The position numbers were made by a program, and so were the translations under genes. This document shows positions 9,782 through 18,332 of a stretch of 64,000 nt of DNA, piece by piece; position 1 is the stretch's first letter; each line of letters begins with the position of its first letter. Under the pieces are notes generated by a model, which searched no databases, was not told where the DNA came from, and saw only the letters and a program-made list of their open reading frames with translations. The DNA lies in the NCBI RefSeq assembly GCF_000829055.1, contig NZ_AP012544.1, positions 1,612,001-1,676,000 of the forward strand, read 5' to 3'. Source of the stretch: Lacticaseibacillus casei DSM 20011 = JCM 1134 = ATCC 393. GTDB lineage: Bacteria; Bacillota; Bacilli; Lactobacillales; Lactobacillaceae.

Positions 9782-9865
9782 ATTTTTAAAACAACTCCTC
9801 TGATGGCACTTTCGTCAACTTTGACTCAACTGCGGTTAGCCACATCGTTGCGATCGCAATCAAAC

Positions 9866-10990
9866 TTAAATAAATGCTTTTCGCAATAGAACATCCACAC
9901 CTTTAGGCGCATAGCCTGCGATCGTGACACCGGCCGGTACGGTAATCCAGCCAAGTCCGGCAAAAACGAGATCCGACTTTTCCTTTGGGGTGAACTCAAA
10001 CCGTACCAGTGGCGGAAACTGAGCCACTTCATCGGCTTGCGGTGGCGCAAGCAGGCCGCCAACATGTCTTTGGTAAAAATCATCAGCGTTAGCTAACTTG
10101 GTGCGGTGCAACGGCAATTGATTATCCGTGTAGATTACGAACGACTGACGGCCGCCGCGAAGATAGTCGAATCGCGCCAATCCACCAAGAAAAATCGTCT
10201 GTCCTTCATTTAACTGATAGGTGGCCGGCTTGATCACCGATGTCGGGGATACCAGTTTTAAATCCTTAGGTCCCACAAAATGTGCCATCTGATGCCGATG
10301 AATAATACCTGGTGTATCAATCAGCGACTGGCCGTCATCTAGCGGAATCATAATCCGATCCAGCGTTGTGCCTGGAAAACGCGAAGTGGTAATCAGGTTC
10401 TCAACACCCGTTAATTCCTTGATAATTCGGTTGATTAAAGTCGATTTTCCGGTATTTGTCACGCCAACAACGTAGACATCGCGATGCTCTCGATATTTTT
10501 CGATTGCGTTTAATAAGTCGTCAACGCCAAACCCTTTTTTGGCACTGGCCAGCATCGTCGCAACCGGGCGTAACCCCTGTGCTTTGGCTTGCTGCTGCAA
10601 CCAATTTTTTAACCTGTTCGGATTCAGCGACCTAGGCAGAACATCGGCTTTATTGCCCACCAAAATGACCGGATTATCGCCGACAAACCGGTGTAATCCG
10701 GGAATCACGCTGCCATTAAAATCAAAAATATCAATCACATTCACAATTAGCGCGTTGCTCTCACCAATTGCGTTCAACAAACGTAAAAAGTCGTCATCTG
10801 TCAATGTGACCGGTGTGATTTCATTATAATGCCGCAACCGAAAACACCGTTGACAATAAATATCGTCTTCAGTGTTAGCTTTAGCTAAAGTAGCAGCAGG
10901 CAAGTATCCGGGTTGTTTTGGATCTGTTGTCTGTAAAATAGCGCCACAGCCTATGCAGCGGCGCTCTTCATCATTTTTGATGGTGTCCAT
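9866..10990 (-). CDS. yqeH: Ribosome biogenesis GTPase YqeH
   Basis: A 374-residue circularly permuted GTPase needed for 30S subunit assembly. An N-terminal zinc site is formed by CIGCG and CQRCFRLRHYNE. The G motifs come in permuted order: NKADVLP (G4, ~120), ASAKKGFG (G5), GVTNTGKST (G1, ~180), then the TPGI switch. The ATG overlaps the end of yqeG by 20 bases. Length matches the family. Confidence 0.95.
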   Translation of the reverse strand: MDTIKNDEERRCIGCGAILQTTDPKQPGYLPAATLAKANTEDDIYCQRCFRLRHYNEITPVTLTDDDFLRLLNAIGESNALIVNVIDIFDFNGSVIPGLHRFVGDNPVILVGNKADVLPRSLNPNRLKNWLQQQAKAQGLRPVATMLASAKKGFGVDDLLNAIEKYREHRDVYVVGVTNTGKSTLINRIIKELTGVENLITTSRFPGTTLDRIMIPLDDGQSLIDTPGIIHRHQMAHFVGPKDLKLVSPTSVIKPATYQLNEGQTIFLGGLARFDYLRGGRQSFVIYTDNQLPLHRTKLANADDFYQRHVGGLLAPPQADEVAQFPPLVRFEFTPKEKSDLVFAGLGWITVPAGVTIAGYAPKGVDVLLRKAFI

Positions 10991-11507
10991 GAATATCCTC
11001 CTGATAATTCAGCTGCCGTTTTTTCGCAAGTGCTTTAAAAACGAAGCCTTCAAAAAACCGATTGATCCGCGTGTTCCACGCATCACTTTCCACCAGTGGT
11101 TGCGTTAGAATCGTGCGCACGCCGGCAAGGTTGCCAGCCCAAATATCAGTCAAGAGCTGATCCCCGACCATCACCACTTCCGAACGTTTCAAGTCTAATT
11201 CCTTACGTGCTTTGGTAATCCCCACCGGCAACGGCTTCAATGCTCGCGCCACATACGCGACTTGAAGCTTGGCCATTGCCTTGTGGATACGATTAGCGTT
11301 GTTATTTGAGACGACCACCACTTGAATGCCGCCTTTTTTCAGATCTGAAAGCCAGCGAGTCAGTTTAGCCGTACCTTCCGGATGATCCCAAGCCATCAAC
11401 GTATTATCAAGATCCGTCAACACCGCTTTAATGCCTTGCTGTTTCAGACTGGCAGGCGTCAGACTGAAGATATTCGTTACCAGCCAAGTCGGCTCAAAAA
11501 CTGCCAC
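10971..11507 (-). CDS. yqeG: HAD-IIIA phosphatase YqeG
   Basis: A 178-residue HAD-superfamily phosphatase of the YqeG group. The catalytic motif DLDNTLMAWD lies near residues 32-41, motif II is VVVSNN and motif III/IV is VVMVGDQLLTDIWAGN. It is the first gene of the yqeG-yqeH-yhbY-nadD-yqeK-rsfS operon. The physiological substrate is not known to me. Confidence 0.93.
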   Translation of the reverse strand: MAVFEPTWLVTNIFSLTPASLKQQGIKAVLTDLDNTLMAWDHPEGTAKLTRWLSDLKKGGIQVVVVSNNNANRIHKAMAKLQVAYVARALKPLPVGITKARKELDLKRSEVVMVGDQLLTDIWAGNLAGVRTILTQPLVESDAWNTRINRFFEGFVFKALAKKRQLNYQEDIHGHHQK

Positions 11508-11749
11508 AAATCTTTTCCCCTCTCCGGTTGTTCATATCCTTATATTATAGCGGAAAAGATGCCTAAGCGCGAGGGCGTTTGCCTAATACCTACGACGCGT
11601 CCGCAATGAAAGCGCTATTTCAAAAAGACGAAATAATCGCCTTATTGTTGCAAACAGGGTACGATTAATTTGAAATCAAACGCTCGCATTCCGTTATTAA
11701 GCCTGTTATACTTATTTTTAGTAAGTGTTTCAAAATAGGAGGCAACACC
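11508..11749. promoter_or_regulatory. Divergent intergenic region with candidate operator
   Basis: This gap separates yqeG (minus) from the detoxification operon (plus). A TATACT -10-like hexamer lies at 11707-11712, but no good -35 is seen 16-18 bp upstream. An inverted repeat ACTTA (11710-11714) / TAAGT (11722-11726) overlaps that hexamer and would suit a MarR-type repressor; binding is inference. AGGAGG precedes the ATG at 11750. Confidence 0.35.
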
Positions 11750-12649
11750 ATGACCCGTTTGCATCATGTCTCGCTTTTAACTGGCGACGCAACCGCAACT
11801 ATTCATTTTTATACAAATGTTTTGGGCTTGCGGTTGGTAAAAAATACGGTTAATCAGGAAAATATTCACGTCCGGCATCTGTTTTTCGGTGATTATCAGG
11901 GAACGCCTGGCAGCGTCGTGACTTTTTTCGTCATTGATCGACTTGGCCACCGTTATGACGGGCGCAATCAATTAGGCGGGATCGATTTGGCGATCCCCGG
12001 CGATTCTTTGCCTTTTTGGTTTGAACGGCTGCAGCAAGCCGGCTGTGTGATTTCTGAAGCCGCGGACCGCCTGACGTTGGTTGATCCTTCTGATACGCCG
12101 GTTCGGCTGATTGCCTTCCAGAAGACTTTGCCAGATCATTTAACGGTTCCTAACGACATCCCCGGCAACCGACAGATCACCGGCCTCATCAATGTTGACA
12201 TCCCCGTTGCTAACCACGAGGCTGAGGAGGATTTCTTCGAAGCGATGCTAGGCCAAACAGCCGAGCATGGACAGTTTAAGCTGGCAGCGGGCAACACTTT
12301 GACACTAAAACCGAGCCTGACTGACGATATTAAACGGTTTGGCCGTGGCAGCATGGATCATTTTGCCTTGACCGTCGATCATGAAGAAGCGTTGCCGCGG
12401 CTAGGGACCATTGCCGCACAACATGGTTATGAAGTCGAAGAGTTTGCTGATCGCGGCTGGTTTAAAAGCCTTTATGTTCGTGATCCGGCTGACAACCGCA
12501 TTGAATTTGCAACCCAGTCGCCGGGCTTTACATTAGACGAGCCGCTTGAGCATTTAGGTGAGAAACTGGGCCTGCCGCCGAAGTTTGAAGCGCGGCGGGC
12601 GACCATTGAAAGTTATTTCAAAACCAAAGGAGTGGATTTCCATGATTGA
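11750..12649 (+). CDS. VOC-family ring-cleaving dioxygenase-like protein
   Basis: A 299-residue protein made of two vicinal-oxygen-chelate modules, of the MhqA/MhqO type that protects Firmicutes from quinones and catechols. Metal ligands expected by the family are visible as LHHVSLL near the start, DHFALTV in the second half and IEFATQSPG near the C-terminus. It is first of four genes on the plus strand, followed by a second VOC protein (eight-base overlap), an alpha/beta hydrolase and a quinone oxidoreductase. That grouping parallels the MhqR regulon of Bacillus, although no MhqR-like regulator lies nearby. The substrate is inferred only. Confidence 0.85.
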   Translation: MTRLHHVSLLTGDATATIHFYTNVLGLRLVKNTVNQENIHVRHLFFGDYQGTPGSVVTFFVIDRLGHRYDGRNQLGGIDLAIPGDSLPFWFERLQQAGCVISEAADRLTLVDPSDTPVRLIAFQKTLPDHLTVPNDIPGNRQITGLINVDIPVANHEAEEDFFEAMLGQTAEHGQFKLAAGNTLTLKPSLTDDIKRFGRGSMDHFALTVDHEEALPRLGTIAAQHGYEVEEFADRGWFKSLYVRDPADNRIEFATQSPGFTLDEPLEHLGEKLGLPPKFEARRATIESYFKTKGVDFHD

Positions 12650-13622
12650 ACATCCGTTACTCGGCATGAACCACGTCACCGCCATGGCAAGTGATCCTCA
12701 AGCCATTTTTGATTTCATGAGCAAAACTTTAGGTCTGCACCTGATCAAGAAAACGGTGAATCAGGATGCTTTAGACACCTATCATTTCTATTTTACCGAT
12801 GACCAAGGCACTGCCGGCACCGACATGACCTTCTTCACGTTTCCTAATCAGGAAAAAGGCAAAAAAGGCACGAATATGATTTCACGGGCCAGCTTCCGGG
12901 TACCAAGTGATGCTGCCTTAGATTACTGGCTCAAGCGATTTGCGGAAAAAGGGGTCGCAAACGATGGCATCAGCACCCAGTTTGATGCCAAAATCATTAA
13001 TTTCCACGATCAGGATGATCAGCAATTTACGCAGCAATTTCAGCTTATCTCCGATGAACACAATCATGGAGTCGCAGATGGCACCCCTTGGAAACACAAT
13101 GATGTTCCGGAAGAATTTGCCATCACCGGTCTTGGGCCGGTCACGGTTACGATTTTCAATCTCGGCCACATGCAATATGTGCTAACAGAAATTATGGGTT
13201 ATACCAAGATCGCCGAAGACGGTAACTGGTCCCTATACGAAGTTGGCGAAGGCGGTCACGGAGCACAGGTCATTTTGGAACACCGCGAAGATCTGCCAAT
13301 TGCCGTTGGAGGCTTTGGTAACATTCATCACGCGGCCTTTTCAACTGACACTCGCGAGACAGTAGGCATGTGGATTGATCGTATCAAGCAATATCGCCTG
13401 CCGCAATCCGGCTATGTCGACCGCTTCTACTTTAAGTCCGAGTATTTCCGGGCAGCACCGCAAATTCTTTTCGAAATCGCCACAACCGGACCAGGCTTCT
13501 TACAAGACGAAACTTATGATGAAGCCGGCATCCACCTTGAGTTGCCGCCATTCCTGGAAAGCAAACGCGATGAAATCGAAAAACAGCTCACACCAGTCAA
13601 AACCGATTGGCGCGGTCGTTAA
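12642..13622 (+). CDS. Second VOC-family ring-cleaving dioxygenase-like protein
   Basis: A 326-residue paralogue of the preceding protein (both share the GL-L-KKTVNQ / GLRLVKNTVNQ segment). Putative metal ligands are GMNHVTAM, NIHHAAFSTD and the C-terminal LFEIATTGPG. ATG at 12642 is chosen because AAAGGAG lies just upstream and it overlaps the previous stop by eight bases. Tandem VOC paralogues in one operon suggest gene duplication followed by divergence, perhaps for different quinone or phenol substrates. Confidence 0.85.
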   Translation: MIEHPLLGMNHVTAMASDPQAIFDFMSKTLGLHLIKKTVNQDALDTYHFYFTDDQGTAGTDMTFFTFPNQEKGKKGTNMISRASFRVPSDAALDYWLKRFAEKGVANDGISTQFDAKIINFHDQDDQQFTQQFQLISDEHNHGVADGTPWKHNDVPEEFAITGLGPVTVTIFNLGHMQYVLTEIMGYTKIAEDGNWSLYEVGEGGHGAQVILEHREDLPIAVGGFGNIHHAAFSTDTRETVGMWIDRIKQYRLPQSGYVDRFYFKSEYFRAAPQILFEIATTGPGFLQDETYDEAGIHLELPPFLESKRDEIEKQLTPVKTDWRGR

Positions 13623-13637
13623 TTTATGGAGGTAGTT

Positions 13638-14279
13638 ATGGCAGAAGAAAACGTCAATTATACTTTTGTAAAAGGTGACCCCACCGTCTCCCCTTTGTTA
13701 TTGCTACACGGCCAAGGCGGCAATGAAAATGATTTGCTGCCGATTGGTAAATACCTGTCGCCTAATAGTCCCATGCTATCGATTCGCGGACGCATTCAGG
13801 AACAAGGGATGAATCGTTATTTCCGGCATTCGGAAAACGGCGGCTTTGATTTAGCCAACCTTGAGCAGGAAACCACTTGGCTTTTTTCGGTTTTAAACGA
13901 GCTTTGCCAGAAATTCAATATTGACTATAACCGGTTTGTGGTCGTTGGCTATTCAAACGGTGCCAACGTTGCTGCGCGCGCATTATTGACGCGGCGTGAT
14001 ACTTTTCACACCGGCATCTTTTTCCACCCGATGGCACTTTCAACGGTTGATTCCCAGCAAGATCTAAGTGATGTCAAAGTCTGGATGTCTCATGGCGATC
14101 AGGATCCAATCGTGCCGGCTCAGAACTTTAAGGTATTGACCACCTATCTCAAAGAGCAAGGGGCAGACGTGACGATTTTCCGACACGGGCAAAGCCACAA
14201 TTTGAATGAAGCTGAATTGGCAGATGCCAAATCCTGGTTGGCGAATAGTGGTCGACTGCAGGATTGGCAACGGAGGTGA
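13638..14279 (+). CDS. Alpha/beta hydrolase, phospholipase/carboxylesterase family (MhqD-like)
   Basis: A 213-residue alpha/beta hydrolase of the carboxylesterase/phospholipase group. The oxyanion region is LLLLHGQGGNEND, the nucleophile elbow is GYSNGANVA, and the acid and base are in MSHGDQDPIV and HGQSHNL. ATG at 13638 has GGAGG upstream; an ATG at 13626 carries the binding site within its own first codons and is unlikely. Its place after two VOC proteins resembles the MhqD-MhqO/A partnership in quinone resistance. Confidence 0.87.
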   Translation: MAEENVNYTFVKGDPTVSPLLLLHGQGGNENDLLPIGKYLSPNSPMLSIRGRIQEQGMNRYFRHSENGGFDLANLEQETTWLFSVLNELCQKFNIDYNRFVVVGYSNGANVAARALLTRRDTFHTGIFFHPMALSTVDSQQDLSDVKVWMSHGDQDPIVPAQNFKVLTTYLKEQGADVTIFRHGQSHNLNEAELADAKSWLANSGRLQDWQRR

Positions 14280-14284
14280 ATCCT

Positions 14285-15253
14285 ATGCAACGTTTTGGGT
14301 TTGAGGAATATGGCAAACCAAGTGTTTTTAAAAGTATTGAAGCACCGGTTCCGGAGCCAAAAGCCGGACAAGTGCAGTTGCAGGTTCTGGGTTTTGGCTT
14401 GAACCCTTATGACGCTTCTCTACGCCGCGGTGAGCAGGCAGCGTTTCGGAAAGTTAAGTTTCCCGTGGTACCGGGAACGGATGTGGTTGGCCGCATTACC
14501 AAGCTAGGTGAAGGCGTCACCGACTTTGCGGTAGGCGATGTCGTTTTGAATTATCGTCCAATCGGCGGTTATAGTGAATTTGTGACGGCCTCGACCTCTA
14601 AAGTTTACAAAAAGCCGACTGCGCTAAGCTTTTTGGATGCCGCGGCGTTACCGCAAGTCGGCTTGGCGGCTTTTAACATTCTTCACTATATGTTGAATCT
14701 CAAACCTGGAGAAACGCTGGGCGTTGTCGGTGCCAGTGGTGGCGTCGGTGCCAACTTGGTGCAAATTGCCAAGTTTGAAAAGTTGCACGTCATCGCCGTG
14801 GCTGGTGAGCAGCATCGTGAGTATCTGCGGCAATTAGGCGCCGATCAAATCTTCGGCTACACCGACGATTTGCCGGAAGATGCAGCCGATGCTGTGGTCA
14901 ATGCCGTGTTTGGTGCTGCCGATCATGGCGCTGCATTAAAACTTGTTAAGCCAAACGGTCAGTATGTCACAACGGCTTATGCCGATGTTGATCTCAGCAG
15001 CAAACCAGACGTGACCCATTTGCAGTTAAATCCGTCGAAGGACTACTCGGTGCATGATGGCTTTGCCTATCTCACGGATGTCGCACAAAAATGGGGACTA
15101 CAGGTTCGCGTCGCCCAGGCTTTTCCATTTAATGTTGACGGTATGATTGCAGGCCATGAAATGCTGGAAACGCATCACGCGTTAGGCAAGTTAGTCGTCA
15201 TGCAGGGTCGGCATATCATCCACCCGATTCGCAAAGAGGTTAATCACCTGTAA
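14285..15253 (+). CDS. Quinone oxidoreductase-like NADP-dependent alcohol dehydrogenase family protein
   Basis: A 322-residue zinc-independent MDR-superfamily oxidoreductase. The N-terminal GroES-like domain (GLNPYDASLRRGE, PVVPGTDVVGRI) is followed by a Rossmann domain with GVVGASGGVGANLVQIAK (about residues 145-162). ATG at 14285 has GGAGG upstream. It closes the detoxification operon and fits reduction of quinones or reactive carbonyls using NADPH. There are no zinc-binding Cys clusters. The exact substrate is unknown. Confidence 0.87.
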   Translation: MQRFGFEEYGKPSVFKSIEAPVPEPKAGQVQLQVLGFGLNPYDASLRRGEQAAFRKVKFPVVPGTDVVGRITKLGEGVTDFAVGDVVLNYRPIGGYSEFVTASTSKVYKKPTALSFLDAAALPQVGLAAFNILHYMLNLKPGETLGVVGASGGVGANLVQIAKFEKLHVIAVAGEQHREYLRQLGADQIFGYTDDLPEDAADAVVNAVFGAADHGAALKLVKPNGQYVTTAYADVDLSSKPDVTHLQLNPSKDYSVHDGFAYLTDVAQKWGLQVRVAQAFPFNVDGMIAGHEMLETHHALGKLVVMQGRHIIHPIRKEVNHL

Positions 15254-15269
15254 CACCATGGAAAATAGC

Positions 15270-15298
15270 TTGCGACCCGCCTTTTCTCGCCGTATGAT
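15270..15298 (+). promoter_or_regulatory. Promoter for the LOG-family gene
   Basis: TTGCGA (15270-15275) and TATGAT (15293-15298) are separated by exactly 17 bp, just upstream of the LOG gene start at 15327. This suggests transcription apart from the preceding operon. Confidence 0.7.
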
Positions 15299-15326
15299 AA
15301 CAACATGCACGGAAAGGCGGAAAGAT

Positions 15327-15890
15327 ATGAAAATTGCAATCTATTGCGGTGCCAATCATGGCGTTAATGATGAATTTCTTCAGGCAGCTACACAGGTTGG
15401 TGCCTGGATTGCCGAGCGTGGTGATACTTTGGTTTATGGCGGCGGCAAACTGGGCTTAATGGGTGCGGTTGCTGGCAGTACGCTTCAACATGGCGGTCAA
15501 GTCATTGGCGTCATACCTCAGGTGTTAGCAGATCGCGGACTGGCCATGCCCGACCTGACGGATTTGGAAGTTGTCGCGGATATGGGCACCCGTAAGGCCC
15601 GAATGATCGAATTGGCCGATGTCGATATCGCCTTACCCGGCGGTCCCGGAACGTTAGAAGAAATTACGGAAGCCATTTCTTTTTCCCGGATCGGATTAAA
15701 CGCCAGTCCTACTGTTTTGTTCACTCAAGACGGTTATTACGAGCCGCTGCATCAGATGTACCAAACGGCCGTAGATCAAGGGTTCTTCGACCAGGATGCA
15801 TTTGACAACCTGTTGTTTTCATCTGATCTGCAGGAAATCAGCACGTTCATCGCTAATTATCAACCGTTTGGGGTGCGACAATATCATTAA
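15327..15890 (+). CDS. LOG-family protein (YvdD-like nucleotide 5'-monophosphate phosphoribohydrolase)
   Basis: A 187-residue member of the LOG family, formerly annotated as lysine decarboxylases, which releases bases from nucleoside 5'-monophosphates. The signature PGGPGTLEE is clear, with YGGGKLGLMG and the conserved GTRKARM segment. ATG at 15327 has GGCGGAAAG upstream. It has its own promoter and a strong terminator, so it is probably monocistronic. Its role in bacteria that do not interact with plants is unclear. Confidence 0.88.
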   Translation: MKIAIYCGANHGVNDEFLQAATQVGAWIAERGDTLVYGGGKLGLMGAVAGSTLQHGGQVIGVIPQVLADRGLAMPDLTDLEVVADMGTRKARMIELADVDIALPGGPGTLEEITEAISFSRIGLNASPTVLFTQDGYYEPLHQMYQTAVDQGFFDQDAFDNLLFSSDLQEISTFIANYQPFGVRQYH

Positions 15891-15922
15891 CCAAGCAAGC
15901 TTGTATATGACTCATATAAAAA

Positions 15923-15965
15923 ACACGCCATTTCATTCAAAGCGAATGGAATGACGTGTCTTTTT
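15923..15965. terminator. Bidirectional intrinsic terminator
   Basis: A 16-bp stem (15923-15938 with 15944-15959, one mismatch and one G-T) with a five-base loop has T-runs at both ends. It lies between the convergent LOG gene and rplT. Confidence 0.88.
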
Positions 15966-16024
15966 ATATGTAAGCGTAAACTGACGCAACTAGAACCTAC
16001 GCCAGTCAACAGGTTACATGCTAA

Positions 16025-16381
16025 TTAAGCCAAAGCTTTTTTAGCGGTATCCGCCAAAGCCTTGAAGCCGTCTGGGTCGCTGACAGCAAGATCAGCGAGC
16101 ATCTTACGGTTCATGTCAACATTGGCGAGTTTCAGACCGTGCATCAACTTGCTGTATGAAATGTCGTTCATACGTGCAGCTGCGTTAATCCGGGCAATCC
16201 AAAGACGCCGAAAATCACGCTTCTTGGCGCGGCGATCGCGGAATGCATAGCGATACGAAACCATGACCTGGGCACTTGCTGCCTTAAACAGTAAATGCTT
16301 GGCACCACGATAACCCTTAGCGAGTTTCAGTACCTTCTTACGACGCTTACGAGTAACTGTTCCACCTTTAACACGTGGCAT
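16025..16381 (-). CDS. rplT: 50S ribosomal protein L20
   Basis: A 118-residue L20 with the typical basic N-terminus ([20 protein letters not shown]), GYRGAKH and the globular C-terminal domain. It is last in infC-rpmI-rplT. In Firmicutes L20 represses its own operon by binding a leader RNA, and such a leader is present upstream of infC. Confidence 0.98.
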   Translation of the reverse strand: MPRVKGGTVTRKRRKKVLKLAKGYRGAKHLLFKAASAQVMVSYRYAFRDRRAKKRDFRRLWIARINAAARMNDISYSKLMHGLKLANVDMNRKMLADLAVSDPDGFKALADTAKKALA

Positions 16382-16415
16382 TAGAATTCCTCCTCAAATC
16401 AAATCCGATAGCTTA

Positions 16416-16616
16416 TTATTTCATCTGGCTGAGCATCTGGCGGATCCGCTTCATATCTGAGTGGGATACCAATGCTGACTTACGCAATTGACGACGCTGC
16501 TTCTTCGTCTTGCCGTGGAAACGGTGTGACGTGTATGCGTGACCGCGCTTAAGGGCACCTGATGCGGTTTTCTTAAAACGCTTTGCGGAAGCGCGGTGGG
16601 TCTTGAATTTTGGCAT
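16416..16616 (-). CDS. rpmI: 50S ribosomal protein L35
   Basis: A 66-residue L35 with the family pattern [17 protein letters not shown] and [12 protein letters not shown]. It lies between infC and rplT, preceded by GAGGAAA. Confidence 0.98.
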
Positions 16617-16693
16617 GTCTTTTTCCTCCTCTAAACATCAATGCGCGCACGACTACTTAAAGCCGTGCACGCCTTTGTAACATTAGCCGATGA

Positions 16694-17209
16694 CTATTTA
16701 TCGGCTCGCGGTGCAAGCATTAAGAACATGCTGCGACCATCCATCTTTGGATGGGTTTCAACACTAGCAATTTCCTTAACGGCATCCGCCATTTGCTCAA
16801 GAACCTTACGACCAAGATCCTTATGCGTAATTGCTCGACCACGGAATCGAACGCTCACTTTGACCTTGTCCCCTTTTTTCAGGAACTTCGTCGCGTTCTT
16901 AAGCCGGGTATTGAAATCTGCTTCACCAATGGTCGGGCTCAAGCGGATTTCCTTAATGGTGACAGTCTTTTGTTTCTTCCGAGCATCGCGCTCTTTCTTC
17001 TGCAGCTCGAATCGGAATTTCCCGTAGTCCATGATGCGGGCAACCGGTGGCTTGGCATTAGGCGATACTAAGACAACATCTAAGTTTGCATCCTCGGCAA
17101 TGGCCAAGGCGTCACGCGTACTCTTAACGCCGAGCTGTTCACCGGTCTGGGAGATCAATCGAACTTCACGTGCGCGAATACTGTCATTGACTATCAGATC
17201 TCTTGCTAT
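16694..17209 (-). CDS. infC: Translation initiation factor IF-3, probable ATA start
   Basis: IF-3 binds the 30S subunit, prevents premature subunit joining and checks start-codon pairing. The first conventional in-frame start is a TTG at 17158, but that loses about 17 conserved residues. In-frame sequence upstream reads [17 protein letters not shown], the universal IF-3 N-terminus. The only start candidate there is ATA at 17207-17209, seven bases after GGAGGTG. That gives 171 residues, close to the family norm. Rare start codons in infC are known and allow IF-3 to repress itself. The C-terminal domain ends in [11 protein letters not shown]. Confidence 0.93.
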   Translation of the reverse strand: MARDLIVNDSIRAREVRLISQTGEQLGVKSTRDALAIAEDANLDVVLVSPNAKPPVARIMDYGKFRFELQKKERDARKKQKTVTIKEIRLSPTIGEADFNTRLKNATKFLKKGDKVKVSVRFRGRAITHKDLGRKVLEQMADAVKEIASVETHPKMDGRSMFLMLAPRADK

Positions 17210-17223
17210 GGTTGTTCACCTCC

Positions 17224-17354
17224 GTGTGAATTTCAGAGAAAAAACAAAAACAGCGTGGCCGCAAAGACCCCCGCTGTTCATTAAATACCGAACTAATGAG
17301 CCTAGAGGTCTAAAGACGTGGGCGAGAAGCGGGAACTTCTGCTTTTTCTCAACA
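17224..17354 (-). ncRNA. L20 leader (infC-rpmI-rplT autoregulatory element)
   Basis: The infC leader contains the segments expected of the Firmicutes L20 leader: a 5' AGAAGTTCCCGCTTCTCGCC hairpin, a middle CCTCTAGGCTCATTAGTT stretch, and a final terminator hairpin AACAGCG/CGCTGTT (17249-17278) followed by TTTTTG-TTTTTT. L20 binding is known in this class to favour the terminator. Boundaries are approximate, from the promoter to the infC binding site. Confidence 0.85.
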
Positions 17355-17360
17355 TCAACT

Positions 17361-17389
17361 ACTATACAGGAGCAACCTGCCTGCGTCAA
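17361..17389 (-). promoter_or_regulatory. Promoter of infC-rpmI-rplT
   Basis: On the minus strand TTGACG (17389-17384) and TATAGT (17366-17361) are separated by exactly 17 bp, placing the transcript start about where the L20 leader begins. Confidence 0.8.
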
Positions 17390-17472
17390 GAAGTTCGTTG
17401 TCGAGGTATGTTTGGATTGTATTGACCGCAGCTGTTTTTTGCGGCCTTTTTAAACTCTTTGCATATAAGTTA

Positions 17473-18174
17473 TCAGTGATCAAGAACTTTGTCAGCAAGT
17501 GTCGCGATGTTAGTGCCGACACCATAAACGCTCTCCCAGTCTTTGGTAAAGTCAAGAACGGCATTACTAATAGCAGGGTTTTGTAAGGCAGAGCGCAAAA
17601 TATCGACACCCATGGTTGCTGCCTGAGCACCAGCTTGGAAAGCGTCATTTACTTGTCCAACGGTGTGAAAGCTGGCAGCCAGGATCTTAGTAGGCGCATG
17701 CTGAAGCGCAATTTGATCCGCAAGATGTTTAATGACCTGTTTGGCATCAATACCCATATTGATCATCCGGTTATAATAAGGCGCCAGATAATCTGACCCG
17801 GCTTCGATCGCAAGGCGGCCTTGGAATTCACCGTAGATCGCGGTTGCAGTCACATGAATATCATTTTGCTTCAGAATCTTGATCGCAGCAAGTCCTGCCT
17901 CATTCGTCGGTACTTTGACAAAAACATCTTCATCAATGTTAGAAACGATTGCAAAGGCATCCTTAACAATCGCATCTGTGGTTTGGCCAACAGCCTGAAC
18001 ATGAAGAGACTGATCGCGACCAATAATGGAACGAATCTGGCGCATATGATCGAAAAAGTTGACCTTGCCTTCTTTCTTCACGATCGTTGGATTGGATGTC
18101 ACCCCAGCTAAAGAAATGATCTTAGCGTATTTTTCAATATCAGCAATGTGAATCGTGTCTAAAAGAAATTCCAT
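17473..18174 (-). CDS. fsa: Fructose-6-phosphate aldolase / transaldolase-like protein (FSA family)
   Basis: A 233-residue TalC/FSA-family aldolase that forms or splits hydroxyacetone- or dihydroxyacetone-type ketoses. It has the N-terminal AGVTSNPTIVKKEG signature, the Schiff-base lysine in VFVKVPTNEAG (Lys87) and the family TATAIYGEFQG and NRMINMGIDA segments. FSA genes often sit beside a glycyl radical enzyme and its activase (E. coli ybiY-ybiW-fsaA), and both are the next genes here. The aldolase could therefore cleave a deoxy-ketose phosphate made by the radical enzyme; that role is inference. Unlike its neighbours the gene looks intact. Confidence 0.88.
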   Translation of the reverse strand: MEFLLDTIHIADIEKYAKIISLAGVTSNPTIVKKEGKVNFFDHMRQIRSIIGRDQSLHVQAVGQTTDAIVKDAFAIVSNIDEDVFVKVPTNEAGLAAIKILKQNDIHVTATAIYGEFQGRLAIEAGSDYLAPYYNRMINMGIDAKQVIKHLADQIALQHAPTKILAASFHTVGQVNDAFQAGAQAATMGVDILRSALQNPAISNAVLDFTKDWESVYGVGTNIATLADKVLDH

Positions 18175-18332
18175 TTTTCTACCTCATATAGTTTCTGTTG
18201 TCTTTACGATAATCTAGCTCAAGTTTCATCAAGTGTGATCCGTTAACATAATATATGAACATCTCACACTGACCAGCGCTTGAACGTCTAAATACTGATT
18301 ATTTCGTGCGTCTGTGTGCCATTCCACGAAAA

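Noticed and set aside
17031..17453. 140-codon plus-strand frame over infC and the L20 leader
   Set aside because: It is antisense to infC and to a structured leader and promoter; no family recognised.
17424..17455. Hairpin GACCGC/GCGGCC followed by a T-run on the plus strand, downstream of the aldolase gene
   Set aside because: The T-run points the wrong way for the minus-strand gene and there is no plus-strand gene to terminate.
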